DNA of 64,000 bases from Shewanella abyssi (GTDB taxonomy: Bacteria; Pseudomonadota; Gammaproteobacteria; Enterobacterales; Shewanellaceae): contig NZ_JAKIKR010000016.1 in the NCBI RefSeq assembly GCF_023284025.1, positions 1 through 64,000 on the forward strand, read 5' to 3'. The notes beneath the pieces are model-generated. The model did no database searches. It was given only the letters and a program-made list of their open reading frames with translations, and was not told where the DNA came from. This document shows, one piece after another, positions 57,272-64,000 of this stretch (positions are counted from its first letter, which is position 1; the number at the start of each line of letters is the position of its first letter). Position numbers and translations under genes: made by a program.

Positions 57272-57397
57272 CAAGGCTGACGGTTCTCCGAGCTTCTGAT
57301 CCTACGTCGACACAGATACGGGTTTTTAGCCGTGGCAATAACGCCACCGGGGTGAGAAAAGAAATGATCTCACCTCCCCTTACTTGGAAAGGTGATC
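57272..57397 (+). promoter_or_regulatory. Molybdenum-cofactor (Moco) riboswitch in the moaA leader
   Basis: The leader contains a GC-rich fold: GTGGC-AATAAC-GCCAC hairpin at 57332-57347, then GGTGAG (57351-57356) pairing with CTCACC (57369-57374). That segment overlaps CACCT (57371-57375), which can instead pair with AGGTG (57390-57394), hiding the GGAAAGG Shine-Dalgarno. This is the layout of the Moco RNA motif before moaA in E. coli, where cofactor represses translation. Assignment is from layout and recollection of the motif, not a covariance search. Confidence 0.8.
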
Positions 57398-58378
57398 ATG
57401 TCCCAACTACAAGACAATTTTGGTCGACGGTTTCATTATTTGCGTATGTCAGTGACTGACGTATGTAACTTTAAATGCACTTATTGCCTCCCCGATGGTT
57501 ACCGTCCTGACGGTAAACCTAAGTTTTTAGATCTCAATGAGATAGAGCATTTAGTGTCTGCTTTCTCTGAAGTCGGCACGCAAAAAATTCGCATCACCGG
57601 TGGTGAGCCTTCTTTGCGCAAAGATTTCACCGATATTATTCGTATCGTTAAAGATAACGAAAAAATCAACACTATCGCCGCCACCACTAATGGATACCGC
57701 TTAGCGGCGCATGCCCAAGAGTGGTATGACGCAGGGCTAAGACGCATCAATATCTCTGTCGACAGTCTCGATCCGAAAATGTTTTATCAAATTACCGGTG
57801 AAAACAAGTTTGACGAGGTAATGCGGGGTGTCGATGCGGCACTAGAGGCGGGCTTTGAGCGGGTAAAAATCAACGCCGTATTGCTTAAAGGCCTAAATGA
57901 CAAAGACTTGCCACGCTTCCTGCATTGGATCAAAAGTACGCCTATTGATTTGCGGTTTATTGAGCTGATGGAAACGGGCATGGGCCAAGATTACTTTAAA
58001 GCTCACCATTTAGCCGGCGCCGATATTAAAACCCAATTGCAACAAGAGGGCTGGCAGTTTGATACTCCAGCTGCCGACGATGGCCCTGCACAAAACTTTA
58101 GCCATCAAGACTATCAAGGTCGAATAGGGCTGATCATGCCTTATGCTAAAAACTTTTGTGCCAGCTGTAATCGCTTGCGAGTATCAGCTAAAGGTAAGTT
58201 GCACCTGTGTTTGTTCACCGAAAATGGCGTCGACTTACGAGACTTACTGCAAACACCTGATCAACAAGCTGAGCTTATTGAGCGTTTGCATGGGCAGTTA
58301 GCGCAGAAGAAAGAGACACATTTTCTGCATGACGGTATCACAGGCGTGACCCAGCATCTTGCTTCTATCGGTGGCTAA
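57398..58378 (+). CDS. moaA: GTP 3',8-cyclase MoaA
   Basis: Radical SAM protein of 326 aa that converts GTP to 3',8-cH2GTP in the first step of molybdenum cofactor synthesis. The N-terminal cluster motif is CNFKCTYC, SAM/GTP region KIRITGGEPSLRKDF, and the C-terminal cluster CASCNRLRVSAKGKLHLCL; the C-terminal -GG is typical. The ATG at 57398 follows GGAAAGG, which the riboswitch can sequester; an in-frame GTG lies 6 bp upstream. Confidence 0.97.
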   Translation: MSQLQDNFGRRFHYLRMSVTDVCNFKCTYCLPDGYRPDGKPKFLDLNEIEHLVSAFSEVGTQKIRITGGEPSLRKDFTDIIRIVKDNEKINTIAATTNGYRLAAHAQEWYDAGLRRINISVDSLDPKMFYQITGENKFDEVMRGVDAALEAGFERVKINAVLLKGLNDKDLPRFLHWIKSTPIDLRFIELMETGMGQDYFKAHHLAGADIKTQLQQEGWQFDTPAADDGPAQNFSHQDYQGRIGLIMPYAKNFCASCNRLRVSAKGKLHLCLFTENGVDLRDLLQTPDQQAELIERLHGQLAQKKETHFLHDGITGVTQHLASIGG

Positions 58379-58381
58379 ATT

Positions 58382-58414
58382 CTGTTCTGACGCAAATCTA
58401 TTGCGTCAGAACAG
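58382..58414 (+). terminator. Perfect stem-loop between moaA and moaB
   Basis: CTGTTCTGACGCAA (58382-58395) and its 14-bp complement (58401-58414) flank a 5-nt loop. There is no U tract, so it may be an attenuating or RNA-processing element rather than a full terminator. Confidence 0.6.
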
Positions 58415-58461
58415 CGCTATAATCGCCGCATTGACTAAATTAGTTATATAAAGAGACCGTT

Positions 58462-58986
58462 ATGGGACATTGTACTCAGAGCCAATTTTTGCCACTTAAT
58501 ATTGCTGTATTAACTCTATCTGACACTCGGAGTATCGACAACGATACCTCAGGTCAGTTTTTAGAGACTGCACTAGTTGAAGCCGGACACAACTTGGCCG
58601 ATCGTCAGATAATTACAGATGACAAATACCAGATCCGTGCAGTGATCTCTCAATGGGTTGCCTCAAATAACGTGCAAGTGATTATCACCACCGGCGGCAC
58701 CGGTTTTACTGAAAGAGACAATACACCAGAGGCTGTTAAGCCACTGTTTGACCGCGACATTGAAGGTTTTGGTGAGCTATTTCGTCATATCACCTATACC
58801 GAGCTTGGTACTTCAACTGTGCAATCTCGGGCACTGGGCGGCATCGCCAATAAAACCGCTATATTTTGTCTTCCTGGCTCCACTGGTGCCTGTAAAACAG
58901 GTTGGAATAAGTTGCTCAAAGAGCAGCTCGATGCCAGCCATCGTCCATGTAATTTTGTGATGCACATTAAGAAAATAACAGACTAA
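58462..58986 (+). CDS. moaB: Molybdopterin adenylyltransferase-family protein MoaB
   Basis: Protein of 174 aa in the MoaB/Mog family. VIITTGGTGFTERDNTPEAVKPLFDRDIEGFGELFR is the nucleotide/pterin-binding block and LPGSTGACKTGWNKLL is the second conserved block. MoaB members adenylylate molybdopterin in some organisms; in E. coli that activity belongs to Mog, so the exact role here is uncertain. It has its own RBS and lies 84 bp after moaA. Confidence 0.93.
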   Translation: MGHCTQSQFLPLNIAVLTLSDTRSIDNDTSGQFLETALVEAGHNLADRQIITDDKYQIRAVISQWVASNNVQVIITTGGTGFTERDNTPEAVKPLFDRDIEGFGELFRHITYTELGTSTVQSRALGGIANKTAIFCLPGSTGACKTGWNKLLKEQLDASHRPCNFVMHIKKITD

Positions 58987-59086
58987 CTTGTAGATAACCC
59001 CTTGTGCTAACTGCAACTATTGCAAGGTTAGCAGGCTATCTATACGGTGATTTGATAAACATGTTGATTAAGAAGGTTTAACCCTA

Positions 59087-59563
59087 ATGACAAATGCTTT
59101 TACCCATATCAATGCAGATGGTAACGCGCACATGGTTGATGTTACTGATAAATCAGTAACTGAACGTGAAGCAAGAGCGGAAGCTTATATCGAGATGGCG
59201 AGTGAAACGCTGGAGATGATCATCAGCGGCAGCCACCATAAAGGTGATGTATTTGCCACTGCACGTATTGCTGGCATTCAAGCAGCAAAGAAAACCTCAG
59301 ATTTGATCCCCTTATGTCACCCACTAATGCTGACTAAAGTCGAGGTTGAGCTTGAAGCGCAGCCTGAGCATAACCGTGTTTGGATCCGCAGCTTGTGTAA
59401 GCTTTCGGGCAAAACAGGGGTTGAAATGGAAGCCTTAACAGCGGCATCAACAGCTGCACTGACTATTTACGATATGTGTAAAGCAGTACAAAAAGATATG
59501 GTGATTTCTCAAGTGCGTTTACTTGAGAAGCGTGGCGGTAAATCGGGTCACTTTAAGGTATAG
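59087..59563 (+). CDS. moaC: Cyclic pyranopterin monophosphate synthase MoaC
   Basis: Protein of 158 aa (E. coli MoaC 161). It turns the MoaA product into cyclic pyranopterin monophosphate. The family features TERAARAEAYI-like start ([14 protein letters not shown]), [28 protein letters not shown] and [24 protein letters not shown] are all present, including the catalytic lysine and aspartate region. It starts a tight moaC-D-E run. Confidence 0.96.
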   Translation: MTNAFTHINADGNAHMVDVTDKSVTEREARAEAYIEMASETLEMIISGSHHKGDVFATARIAGIQAAKKTSDLIPLCHPLMLTKVEVELEAQPEHNRVWIRSLCKLSGKTGVEMEALTAASTAALTIYDMCKAVQKDMVISQVRLLEKRGGKSGHFKV

Positions 59564-59569
59564 AAAGAG

Positions 59570-59821
59570 ATGATAAACGTACTGTTTTTTGCACAAGTTA
59601 GAGAGTTACTCGGTACCGCAAGTATTAAAGTTGCAGCGGACGAAAATACCCAAACAGCTGAAGGGTTGCGAGCAACCTTAGCCGCCACAGATGATAAATG
59701 GGCCAAGATTATGGCCTCAGACAAACTATTGGTGGCGGTTAATCAAACCATTAGCCAGTGGGATACCGCTATCGAAGATGGCGATGAAGTCGCCTTTTTC
59801 CCGCCAGTAACCGGAGGCTAA
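59570..59821 (+). CDS. moaD: Molybdopterin synthase sulfur carrier subunit MoaD
   Basis: Ubiquitin-fold protein of 83 aa. It ends in PPVTGG: the C-terminal Gly-Gly is adenylylated by MoeB and carries the thiocarboxylate sulfur used by MoaE. VNQTISQWDTAIEDGDEVAFFPP is the usual C-terminal stretch. It starts 6 bp after moaC and ends one base before the moaE start. Confidence 0.95.
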   Translation: MINVLFFAQVRELLGTASIKVAADENTQTAEGLRATLAATDDKWAKIMASDKLLVAVNQTISQWDTAIEDGDEVAFFPPVTGG

Positions 59822-59822
59822 G

Positions 59823-60272
59823 ATGATCCGTGTACAAACTGCAGATTTTAGTGTTCCAGAAGAGTATCAGCTCATTAGCCAAGATAATGGTGATGGCGCA
59901 GTGGTCACTTTTGTTGGTAAGGTACGTGACTTCAATGATGGCAGCGCGGTTACAGATCTGACCCTTGAGCATTATCCAGGTATGACCGAAGCGGTATTGC
60001 ATCAAATCGAAGCCGAGGCGCGTGAGCGCTGGCCACTTAACCAGGTAACCATTATTCATCGTGTTGGTCGCATGGCTTTGGGTGAGCAGATTGTTTTTAT
60101 TGGTGTGACTAGCGCCCATCGAAAAGCGGCCTTTGCTGCCTGTGAGTTTTTAATCGACTTTTTAAAGACCAAGGCGCCCTTTTGGAAGCTTGAAGCGGGT
60201 AAAGAGGGTGCTAGCTGGGTTGAAGCGCGTGATTCTGATGAACAAGCGGCTAATGTGTGGCATAAAAAGTAA
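59823..60272 (+). CDS. moaE: Molybdopterin synthase catalytic subunit MoaE
   Basis: Protein of 149 aa, same as E. coli MoaE (150). It uses the MoaD thiocarboxylate to convert precursor Z to molybdopterin. GAVVTFVGKVRD, LEHYPGMTEAVLHQI, RVGRMALGEQIVFIGVTSAHR and FLKTKAPFWKLE carry the substrate-binding and catalytic residues. Follows moaD by one base, so translation is likely coupled. Confidence 0.96.
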   Translation: MIRVQTADFSVPEEYQLISQDNGDGAVVTFVGKVRDFNDGSAVTDLTLEHYPGMTEAVLHQIEAEARERWPLNQVTIIHRVGRMALGEQIVFIGVTSAHRKAAFAACEFLIDFLKTKAPFWKLEAGKEGASWVEARDSDEQAANVWHKK

Positions 60273-60327
60273 TCGTACTTGATCTAACCTAACTTAACTT
60301 AACCTAATTCATCTTGGGAGTGGCTTA

Positions 60328-61107
60328 ATGAAGCTGAGCGTGGTCTTGCTGTCGGCGTTAATGCCGTTGTTGCTACTAAGCAAAGCGGCTGTAGCTGCTG
60401 AGGATGTGCCAGTGATTGCGGCGGCATCGAGTATTAAGTTTGCATTAGATGATGTGGCTGAACAGTTTCAACAAGATACTGGCCGTAAGGTGCGGATAAC
60501 CTATGGTTCGTCAGGCAATTTTGTTGCCCAAATAAAGCATGGTGCGCCGTTTGAACTTTTTCTCTCAGCTGACGAGCGCTACACCAATCAACTGACTAGT
60601 GCAGGCAAAACTCAGGGTAAAGGGACTGTTTACGCAGTCGGAAAGCTAGCGCTTGCCGCCCCTAAAACTTCCCCGCTAGTCTTAGATAAAAACCTCGCTG
60701 GGCTAAAGCTGCTTATCGACGCCCAAAAACTTAAGCGTTTTGCCATTGCCAATCCAGACCATGCTCCCTACGGAGAGCGTGCGAAAGAGGCATTGCAAAA
60801 CTTAGGCTTGTGGCAAACGATCCAACCGCAACTTATTTTTGGCGAGAATGTATCGCAAGCGGCGCAATTTGCACTGAGCGGCTCAACCCAAGGCGGGTTA
60901 ATCGCTTTATCGCTCGCATCGGCAGAGCGTTTTAAGCGCCGCGCAAATTATGTGGTTATCCCACAATCGCTTTATACCCCATTGAAGCAACGCATGGTGT
61001 TGACCCTAAAAGCCAAGCAAACTGCCAATGACTTTTACCACTACATTCAAACCGACAAAGCGCAGCATATCTTTGCTGAGTATGGTTTCGGCAAAGCGGT
61101 TAACTAA
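60328..61107 (+). CDS. modA: Molybdate-binding periplasmic protein ModA
   Basis: Substrate-binding protein of 259 aa with a signal peptide (cleavage near AVAA, residue ~23). It binds molybdate or tungstate for ModBC. AASSIKFALDDVAEQF, TYGSSGNFVAQIKHGAPFELFLSADERY, and FGENVSQAAQFALSGSTQGG are the family anion-binding segments. The stop overlaps the modB start (TAATG). It starts the transport operon 55 bp after moaE. Confidence 0.95.
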   Translation: MKLSVVLLSALMPLLLLSKAAVAAEDVPVIAAASSIKFALDDVAEQFQQDTGRKVRITYGSSGNFVAQIKHGAPFELFLSADERYTNQLTSAGKTQGKGTVYAVGKLALAAPKTSPLVLDKNLAGLKLLIDAQKLKRFAIANPDHAPYGERAKEALQNLGLWQTIQPQLIFGENVSQAAQFALSGSTQGGLIALSLASAERFKRRANYVVIPQSLYTPLKQRMVLTLKAKQTANDFYHYIQTDKAQHIFAEYGFGKAVN

Positions 61108-61787
61108 TGGATTGGCAAGCACTTTGGCTATCAATTAAACTGAGCACGGTGACGGTCGTTATTTTAGTGCCCATGGCCATTTTAGCGGGCCGCTTCTTGG
61201 CTTATCGTCAATTTCGCGGTAAGTCTTGGGTCGAGGCGCTGGTCATGGTGCCTTTAGTACTGCCACCGACCGTGATTGGTTATTACTTATTAGTGGGTTT
61301 GGGCAGTGAGTCTTGGCTAGGACAGATGCTAGAGCAGTTGCTGGGACATCAACTAGTGTTTCATTTCTCAGGGCTGGTGGTCGCGTCTATCTTGGTCAAC
61401 ATTCCATTTGCTATCCAGCCCATTCAGCGCGCTTTTGAAGCAGTACCTGAAGATGTGCGTGATGCCGCTGCTTGTTGCGGCATGAGCCGCACTAAAGCAC
61501 TATTCAAAATTGAGTTACCTATGGTGTGGCCGGGTGTGTTAACGGCAATGGTGCTGGTCTTTTCCCATGTGCTGGGCGAGTTTGGCGTCGTGTTAATGAT
61601 GGGCGGCAATATCGCCGGTGAAACCAAAACCATTGCTATCTCTATTTATGACAGCGTACAGGCATTCGACTTTGCGAGTGCCGGTAATATGTCATTAGTG
61701 CTGCTGTTATTTGCGATTACGGTATTAGCGTTGACGACCAGTTTGTCACGACGAGTGGGAGGTCAACATGTCTCAAGTCGTCGCTGA
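61107..61787 (+). CDS. modB: Molybdate ABC transporter permease ModB
   Basis: Membrane protein of 226 aa with five or six transmembrane segments. The EAA loop is FEAVPEDVRDAAACCGMSRTKALFKIELPM, which docks with ModC. It overlaps modA by one base and modC by 20 bp, so the three genes are translated together. Confidence 0.95.
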   Translation: MDWQALWLSIKLSTVTVVILVPMAILAGRFLAYRQFRGKSWVEALVMVPLVLPPTVIGYYLLVGLGSESWLGQMLEQLLGHQLVFHFSGLVVASILVNIPFAIQPIQRAFEAVPEDVRDAAACCGMSRTKALFKIELPMVWPGVLTAMVLVFSHVLGEFGVVLMMGGNIAGETKTIAISIYDSVQAFDFASAGNMSLVLLLFAITVLALTTSLSRRVGGQHVSSRR

Positions 61788-62898
61788 TCTATATTGTCGA
61801 ATTAAACAAACTGACCATATTCATATTGATGCGGAATTTACCTGCAAGGCAGGTGAAGTGCTGGCGGTAGTCGGGCCGTCGGGTGGTGGCAAGTCTACAC
61901 TGCTGCGGATGATAGCCGGACTCAATAGGCCACAATCGGGTGAAATTAGCTATGGCGATACCCGTTGGTATAGCAGTGAACAATCAATTCAATTAAGCCC
62001 GCAGCAACGGCATTTAGGTTATGTGCCACAGCACTTTGGCCTATTTCCTAATCTTACCGCGTTGGAAAATGTGATAGCGGCATTAGACCATATCCCAAAG
62101 TCAGAGCGTGTAGCGCGGGCTAAAGACTGGCTAGAGCGGGTTAATCTGCATGGATTACCTGACCGCTTACCTGCGCACCTTTCTGGTGGTCAACGGCAAC
62201 GTGTTGCATTGGCACGAGCGTTAGCGCGTGAGCCGTCAGTATTGCTGCTTGATGAACCATTTTCAGCAGTAGACCGGGAAACCCGTGAGCGCTTATATCT
62301 AGAGCTAGCGCGTTTGAAAGAACAGTTAGCCATCCCGGTGATTATGGTGACGCACGATCTCAATGAAGCATTGTTATTGGCTGATAGCATGATTTTGATC
62401 AGCCAAGGACAAATGTTGCAGCAAGGCCGGCCTCGAGAGGTGTTGACTCGACCACGGAATGAAGCTGTCGCCAAACAGATGGGACTACGTAATATCTTCG
62501 ATGCCTATGTGATTGCGCAAGAAGATGATCGCCAGATCACTTGGCTTAAGTTTGGTGAGCATCTTATCGCCAGTACTTATTTTGACAGCCTAGAGATAGG
62601 TACAAAAGTCCGCTGGGTGATCCCCAATCAAGGTGTTAGATTTAACTCGATTAAACAAGGCCGTTTGTGCCGCAGCTTTAATAAGCTCGATATCACTATC
62701 GATTCGATGTTAGTGATGGGCGAGACGGTTCGAGTGCTAGCGAGCGTCGTGGGAGTGAAGCATAAAATTAATGCTGAAGTGCCATTGCATTTAGCCCAAA
62801 AGCTAGGACTGGTTGAGGGGCTGGAAACCACGGTGGCACTTAAATCTGAGTTAATCCACATCTTGGAGGAACATGCGGAACCAGCGACTCAAGCATAA
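61768..62898 (+). CDS. modC: Molybdate ABC transporter ATP-binding protein ModC
   Basis: ATPase of 376 aa. Walker A is GPSGGGKST, signature LSGGQRQR, Walker B LLLDEPF. After ~residue 230 a C-terminal domain resembles the molybdate-binding TOBE/Mop region of ModC, which in E. coli links transport to intracellular molybdate. GGAGGT precedes the ATG and lies inside modB. Completes the molybdate uptake system. Confidence 0.95.
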   Translation: MSQVVADLYCRIKQTDHIHIDAEFTCKAGEVLAVVGPSGGGKSTLLRMIAGLNRPQSGEISYGDTRWYSSEQSIQLSPQQRHLGYVPQHFGLFPNLTALENVIAALDHIPKSERVARAKDWLERVNLHGLPDRLPAHLSGGQRQRVALARALAREPSVLLLDEPFSAVDRETRERLYLELARLKEQLAIPVIMVTHDLNEALLLADSMILISQGQMLQQGRPREVLTRPRNEAVAKQMGLRNIFDAYVIAQEDDRQITWLKFGEHLIASTYFDSLEIGTKVRWVIPNQGVRFNSIKQGRLCRSFNKLDITIDSMLVMGETVRVLASVVGVKHKINAEVPLHLAQKLGLVEGLETTVALKSELIHILEEHAEPATQA

Positions 62899-62982
62899 GT
62901 TCCAAGGTATGATCAAAGTTTAATCTTTCCGTCACCTTAGGGTTATGTGGCTTGGCATAATATGAACTTCTAATCTAAATGA

Positions 62983-63114
62983 GGAGTTTACCTGTTTCGT
63001 GATGAAAGTGATGAAGTAACAAGTGATAATAAAGTCACACTCATTGGGCAGGTCGACGATGAATGGCAAGGTGTTGAGATAGAGATTGATAGTATTCGCT
63101 TAGTTGCTGAATAA
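62983..63114 (+). pseudogene. Truncated ygiW/BOF-family OB-fold remnant
   Basis: The frame reads GVYLFRDESDEVTSDNK and then VTLIGQVDDEWQGVEIEIDS, ending IRLVAE and a stop. That is the C-terminal half of the YgiW/BOF bacterial OB fold, where an equivalent YVFRD and a VEIDV.-IR tail occur in order. There is no ATG; an upstream TGA at 62980 closes the frame and the signal peptide and N-terminal half are missing, as is a central strand. A GAGGAG and CTG could still allow a ~40-aa product. In E. coli ygiW stands before qseBC; here the remnant precedes a PepSY gene and response regulator. Confidence 0.65.
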
Positions 63115-63157
63115 TGTAGCGATAGCATTGAGTTAGCTTTTTATATTCGGAGGAGTC

Positions 63158-63679
63158 ATGGCTCGCTGGTTAGTAGGTTTGTTATTAGTATCAGGTAGTG
63201 CATTTGCAAGCCAAGGTTTGTATCCGCTGATGTCGACGGGAGATTACCCGTCGCCGATTGAGATGATGCAAAAGCTAGAGCAACAGCACCCAGGCGTGAT
63301 CTCTGAATTTGAGGCGAATTTAGATGCTGGTGAGCTCATTTATGAGTTTAAAATGATCGATCCGCAAGCAAAAACAATCATTGAATATGAATACCGTGCG
63401 ATTGATGGTGCGCTGAAACAGCGTGAGATCGAGCGCTTGAAAAATGACGATAAAGACGAGCTAGCAGGCATTATGATGCTGCAGCAAAGTGGATTAACCT
63501 TTTCTGAAATGTTAACTATTGTTTGTAAAGACAGCGCGGGGCACTTAGTCAAGGCAGAGGTCGATAATGACCTCGGAATAAGCTATATCGAGTTAGAACT
63601 TTTAGATGTTGATGGCAAGAAAAAGTTAGCCTTCAACATGGAAAATAAGCAATTACTACCACTGCTCAAATGGGATTAA
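63158..63679 (+). CDS. Exported PepSY-domain protein
   Basis: Protein of 173 aa with a signal peptide (MARWLVGLLLVSGSAFA). The mature part has two PepSY-like units: PSPIEMMQKLEQQHPGVISEFEANLDAGELIYEFKMIDPQAK and SFSEML-type VDNDLGISYIELELLDVDGKK. Such proteins often accompany two-component systems, here the response regulator 3 bp on. GGAGGAG precedes the ATG. A regulatory or sensing role is inferred. Confidence 0.82.
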   Translation: MARWLVGLLLVSGSAFASQGLYPLMSTGDYPSPIEMMQKLEQQHPGVISEFEANLDAGELIYEFKMIDPQAKTIIEYEYRAIDGALKQREIERLKNDDKDELAGIMMLQQSGLTFSEMLTIVCKDSAGHLVKAEVDNDLGISYIELELLDVDGKKKLAFNMENKQLLPLLKWD

Positions 63680-63682
63680 AGC

Positions 63683-64000
63683 ATGAAAATACTCATGGTT
63701 GAAGATGATGCGACTACCATCGAATACGTTGTAAAAGGATTTATTGAGCAGGGGCACAATATTGAAACGGCCACCGACGGTCACCAAGGATTACTGCTAG
63801 CGACTAGCATGAAGTATGACCTGATTATTTTGGACCGCATGCTGCCCCAGCTCGATGGGCTTAAATTATTAGCGGCATTACGTGCCACCGGCAGCCAAAC
63901 GCCGGTACTTATATTATCTGCATTAAGCCATGTTGATGAACGCGTTAAAGGCTTACGCGCGGGTGGTGACGATTATATGACTAAGCCGTTTGCGTTTTCT
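63683..64000 (+). CDS. OmpR-family response regulator, partial (cut by window end)
   Basis: The first 106 residues of a response regulator receiver domain: MKILMVEDDATTIEYVVKGF, with the phosphoacceptor aspartate in YDLIILDRMLPQLDG and the conserved lysine in GGDDYMTKPF. The output domain and any histidine kinase lie beyond the window. Proximity to PepSY and the ygiW remnant points to a QseB-like regulator, but the DNA-binding half is not seen. Confidence 0.85.
   Translation, partial: MKILMVEDDATTIEYVVKGFIEQGHNIETATDGHQGLLLATSMKYDLIILDRMLPQLDGLKLLAALRATGSQTPVLILSALSHVDERVKGLRAGGDDYMTKPFAFS

Overview
The window is a chromosomal segment of a gammaproteobacterium, almost certainly a Shewanella. 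The basis is gene content: tdh-kbl next to a waaA/kdkA core-LPS locus, a DUF3305/DUF3306/ferredoxin/TorD block followed by two tandem formate dehydrogenase operons, a GlyGly-CTERM M6 protease, and moa and mod genes close together. No species name is claimed. No rRNA or tRNA gene, CRISPR array, insertion sequence or prophage was recognised.

Layout. 1-4.7 kb: glpE-glpG, the threonine catabolism pair kbl-tdh and a TetR regulator, all on the minus strand. 4.9-16 kb: a lipopolysaccharide core / surface-sugar locus. It holds waaA, kdkA, a GT9 heptosyltransferase, a GT80-type (sialyltransferase-like) glycosyltransferase, a MurG/PseG-like transferase, a CDP-glycerol phosphotransferase-like protein and a GT52-type transferase. 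Convergent to these is a three-gene minus-strand operon: an HMGL-type aldolase, a HAD phosphatase and a divergent CMP-ulosonate (KdsB-like) synthetase. Read together, the last gene groups look like a route that makes, CMP-activates and transfers an unusual 3-deoxy-2-ulosonic acid. This is the most interesting system in the window.

16-31 kb: housekeeping and accessory genes. They are a DUF2986 small protein, gltS, a LysE exporter, a PlsC-like acyltransferase, an NTF2-like secreted protein, an NRDE/TANGO2 protein, a ZIP-plus-permease fusion with a His-rich tail, a MarC-family protein, a GH63 glycosidase, an M6 metalloprotease, ubiC, an orphan FliL-like protein, rlmF and a DUF4440 protein.

31-47 kb: formate dehydrogenase region. 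A minus-strand pair (an HTH/substrate-binding regulator and fdhD) diverges from DUF3305, DUF3306, a polyferredoxin and a TorD-like chaperone. Two complete operons follow, each consisting of a small Tat protein, FdhA, FdhB and FdhC. Both FdhA copies carry cysteine, not selenocysteine, at the active site. 47-57 kb: a HemN-like radical SAM protein, a small coiled-coil protein, a PfkB kinase, a Cache-GGDEF diguanylate cyclase, a MOSC protein, a DUF4870 protein, a chemoreceptor and ETF-ubiquinone oxidoreductase. 57-63 kb: moaA under a molybdenum-cofactor riboswitch, then moaB, moaCDE and modABC, which supply the cofactor the formate dehydrogenases need. The end holds a truncated ygiW-like remnant, a PepSY protein and the start of an OmpR-type response regulator, which continues beyond the window.
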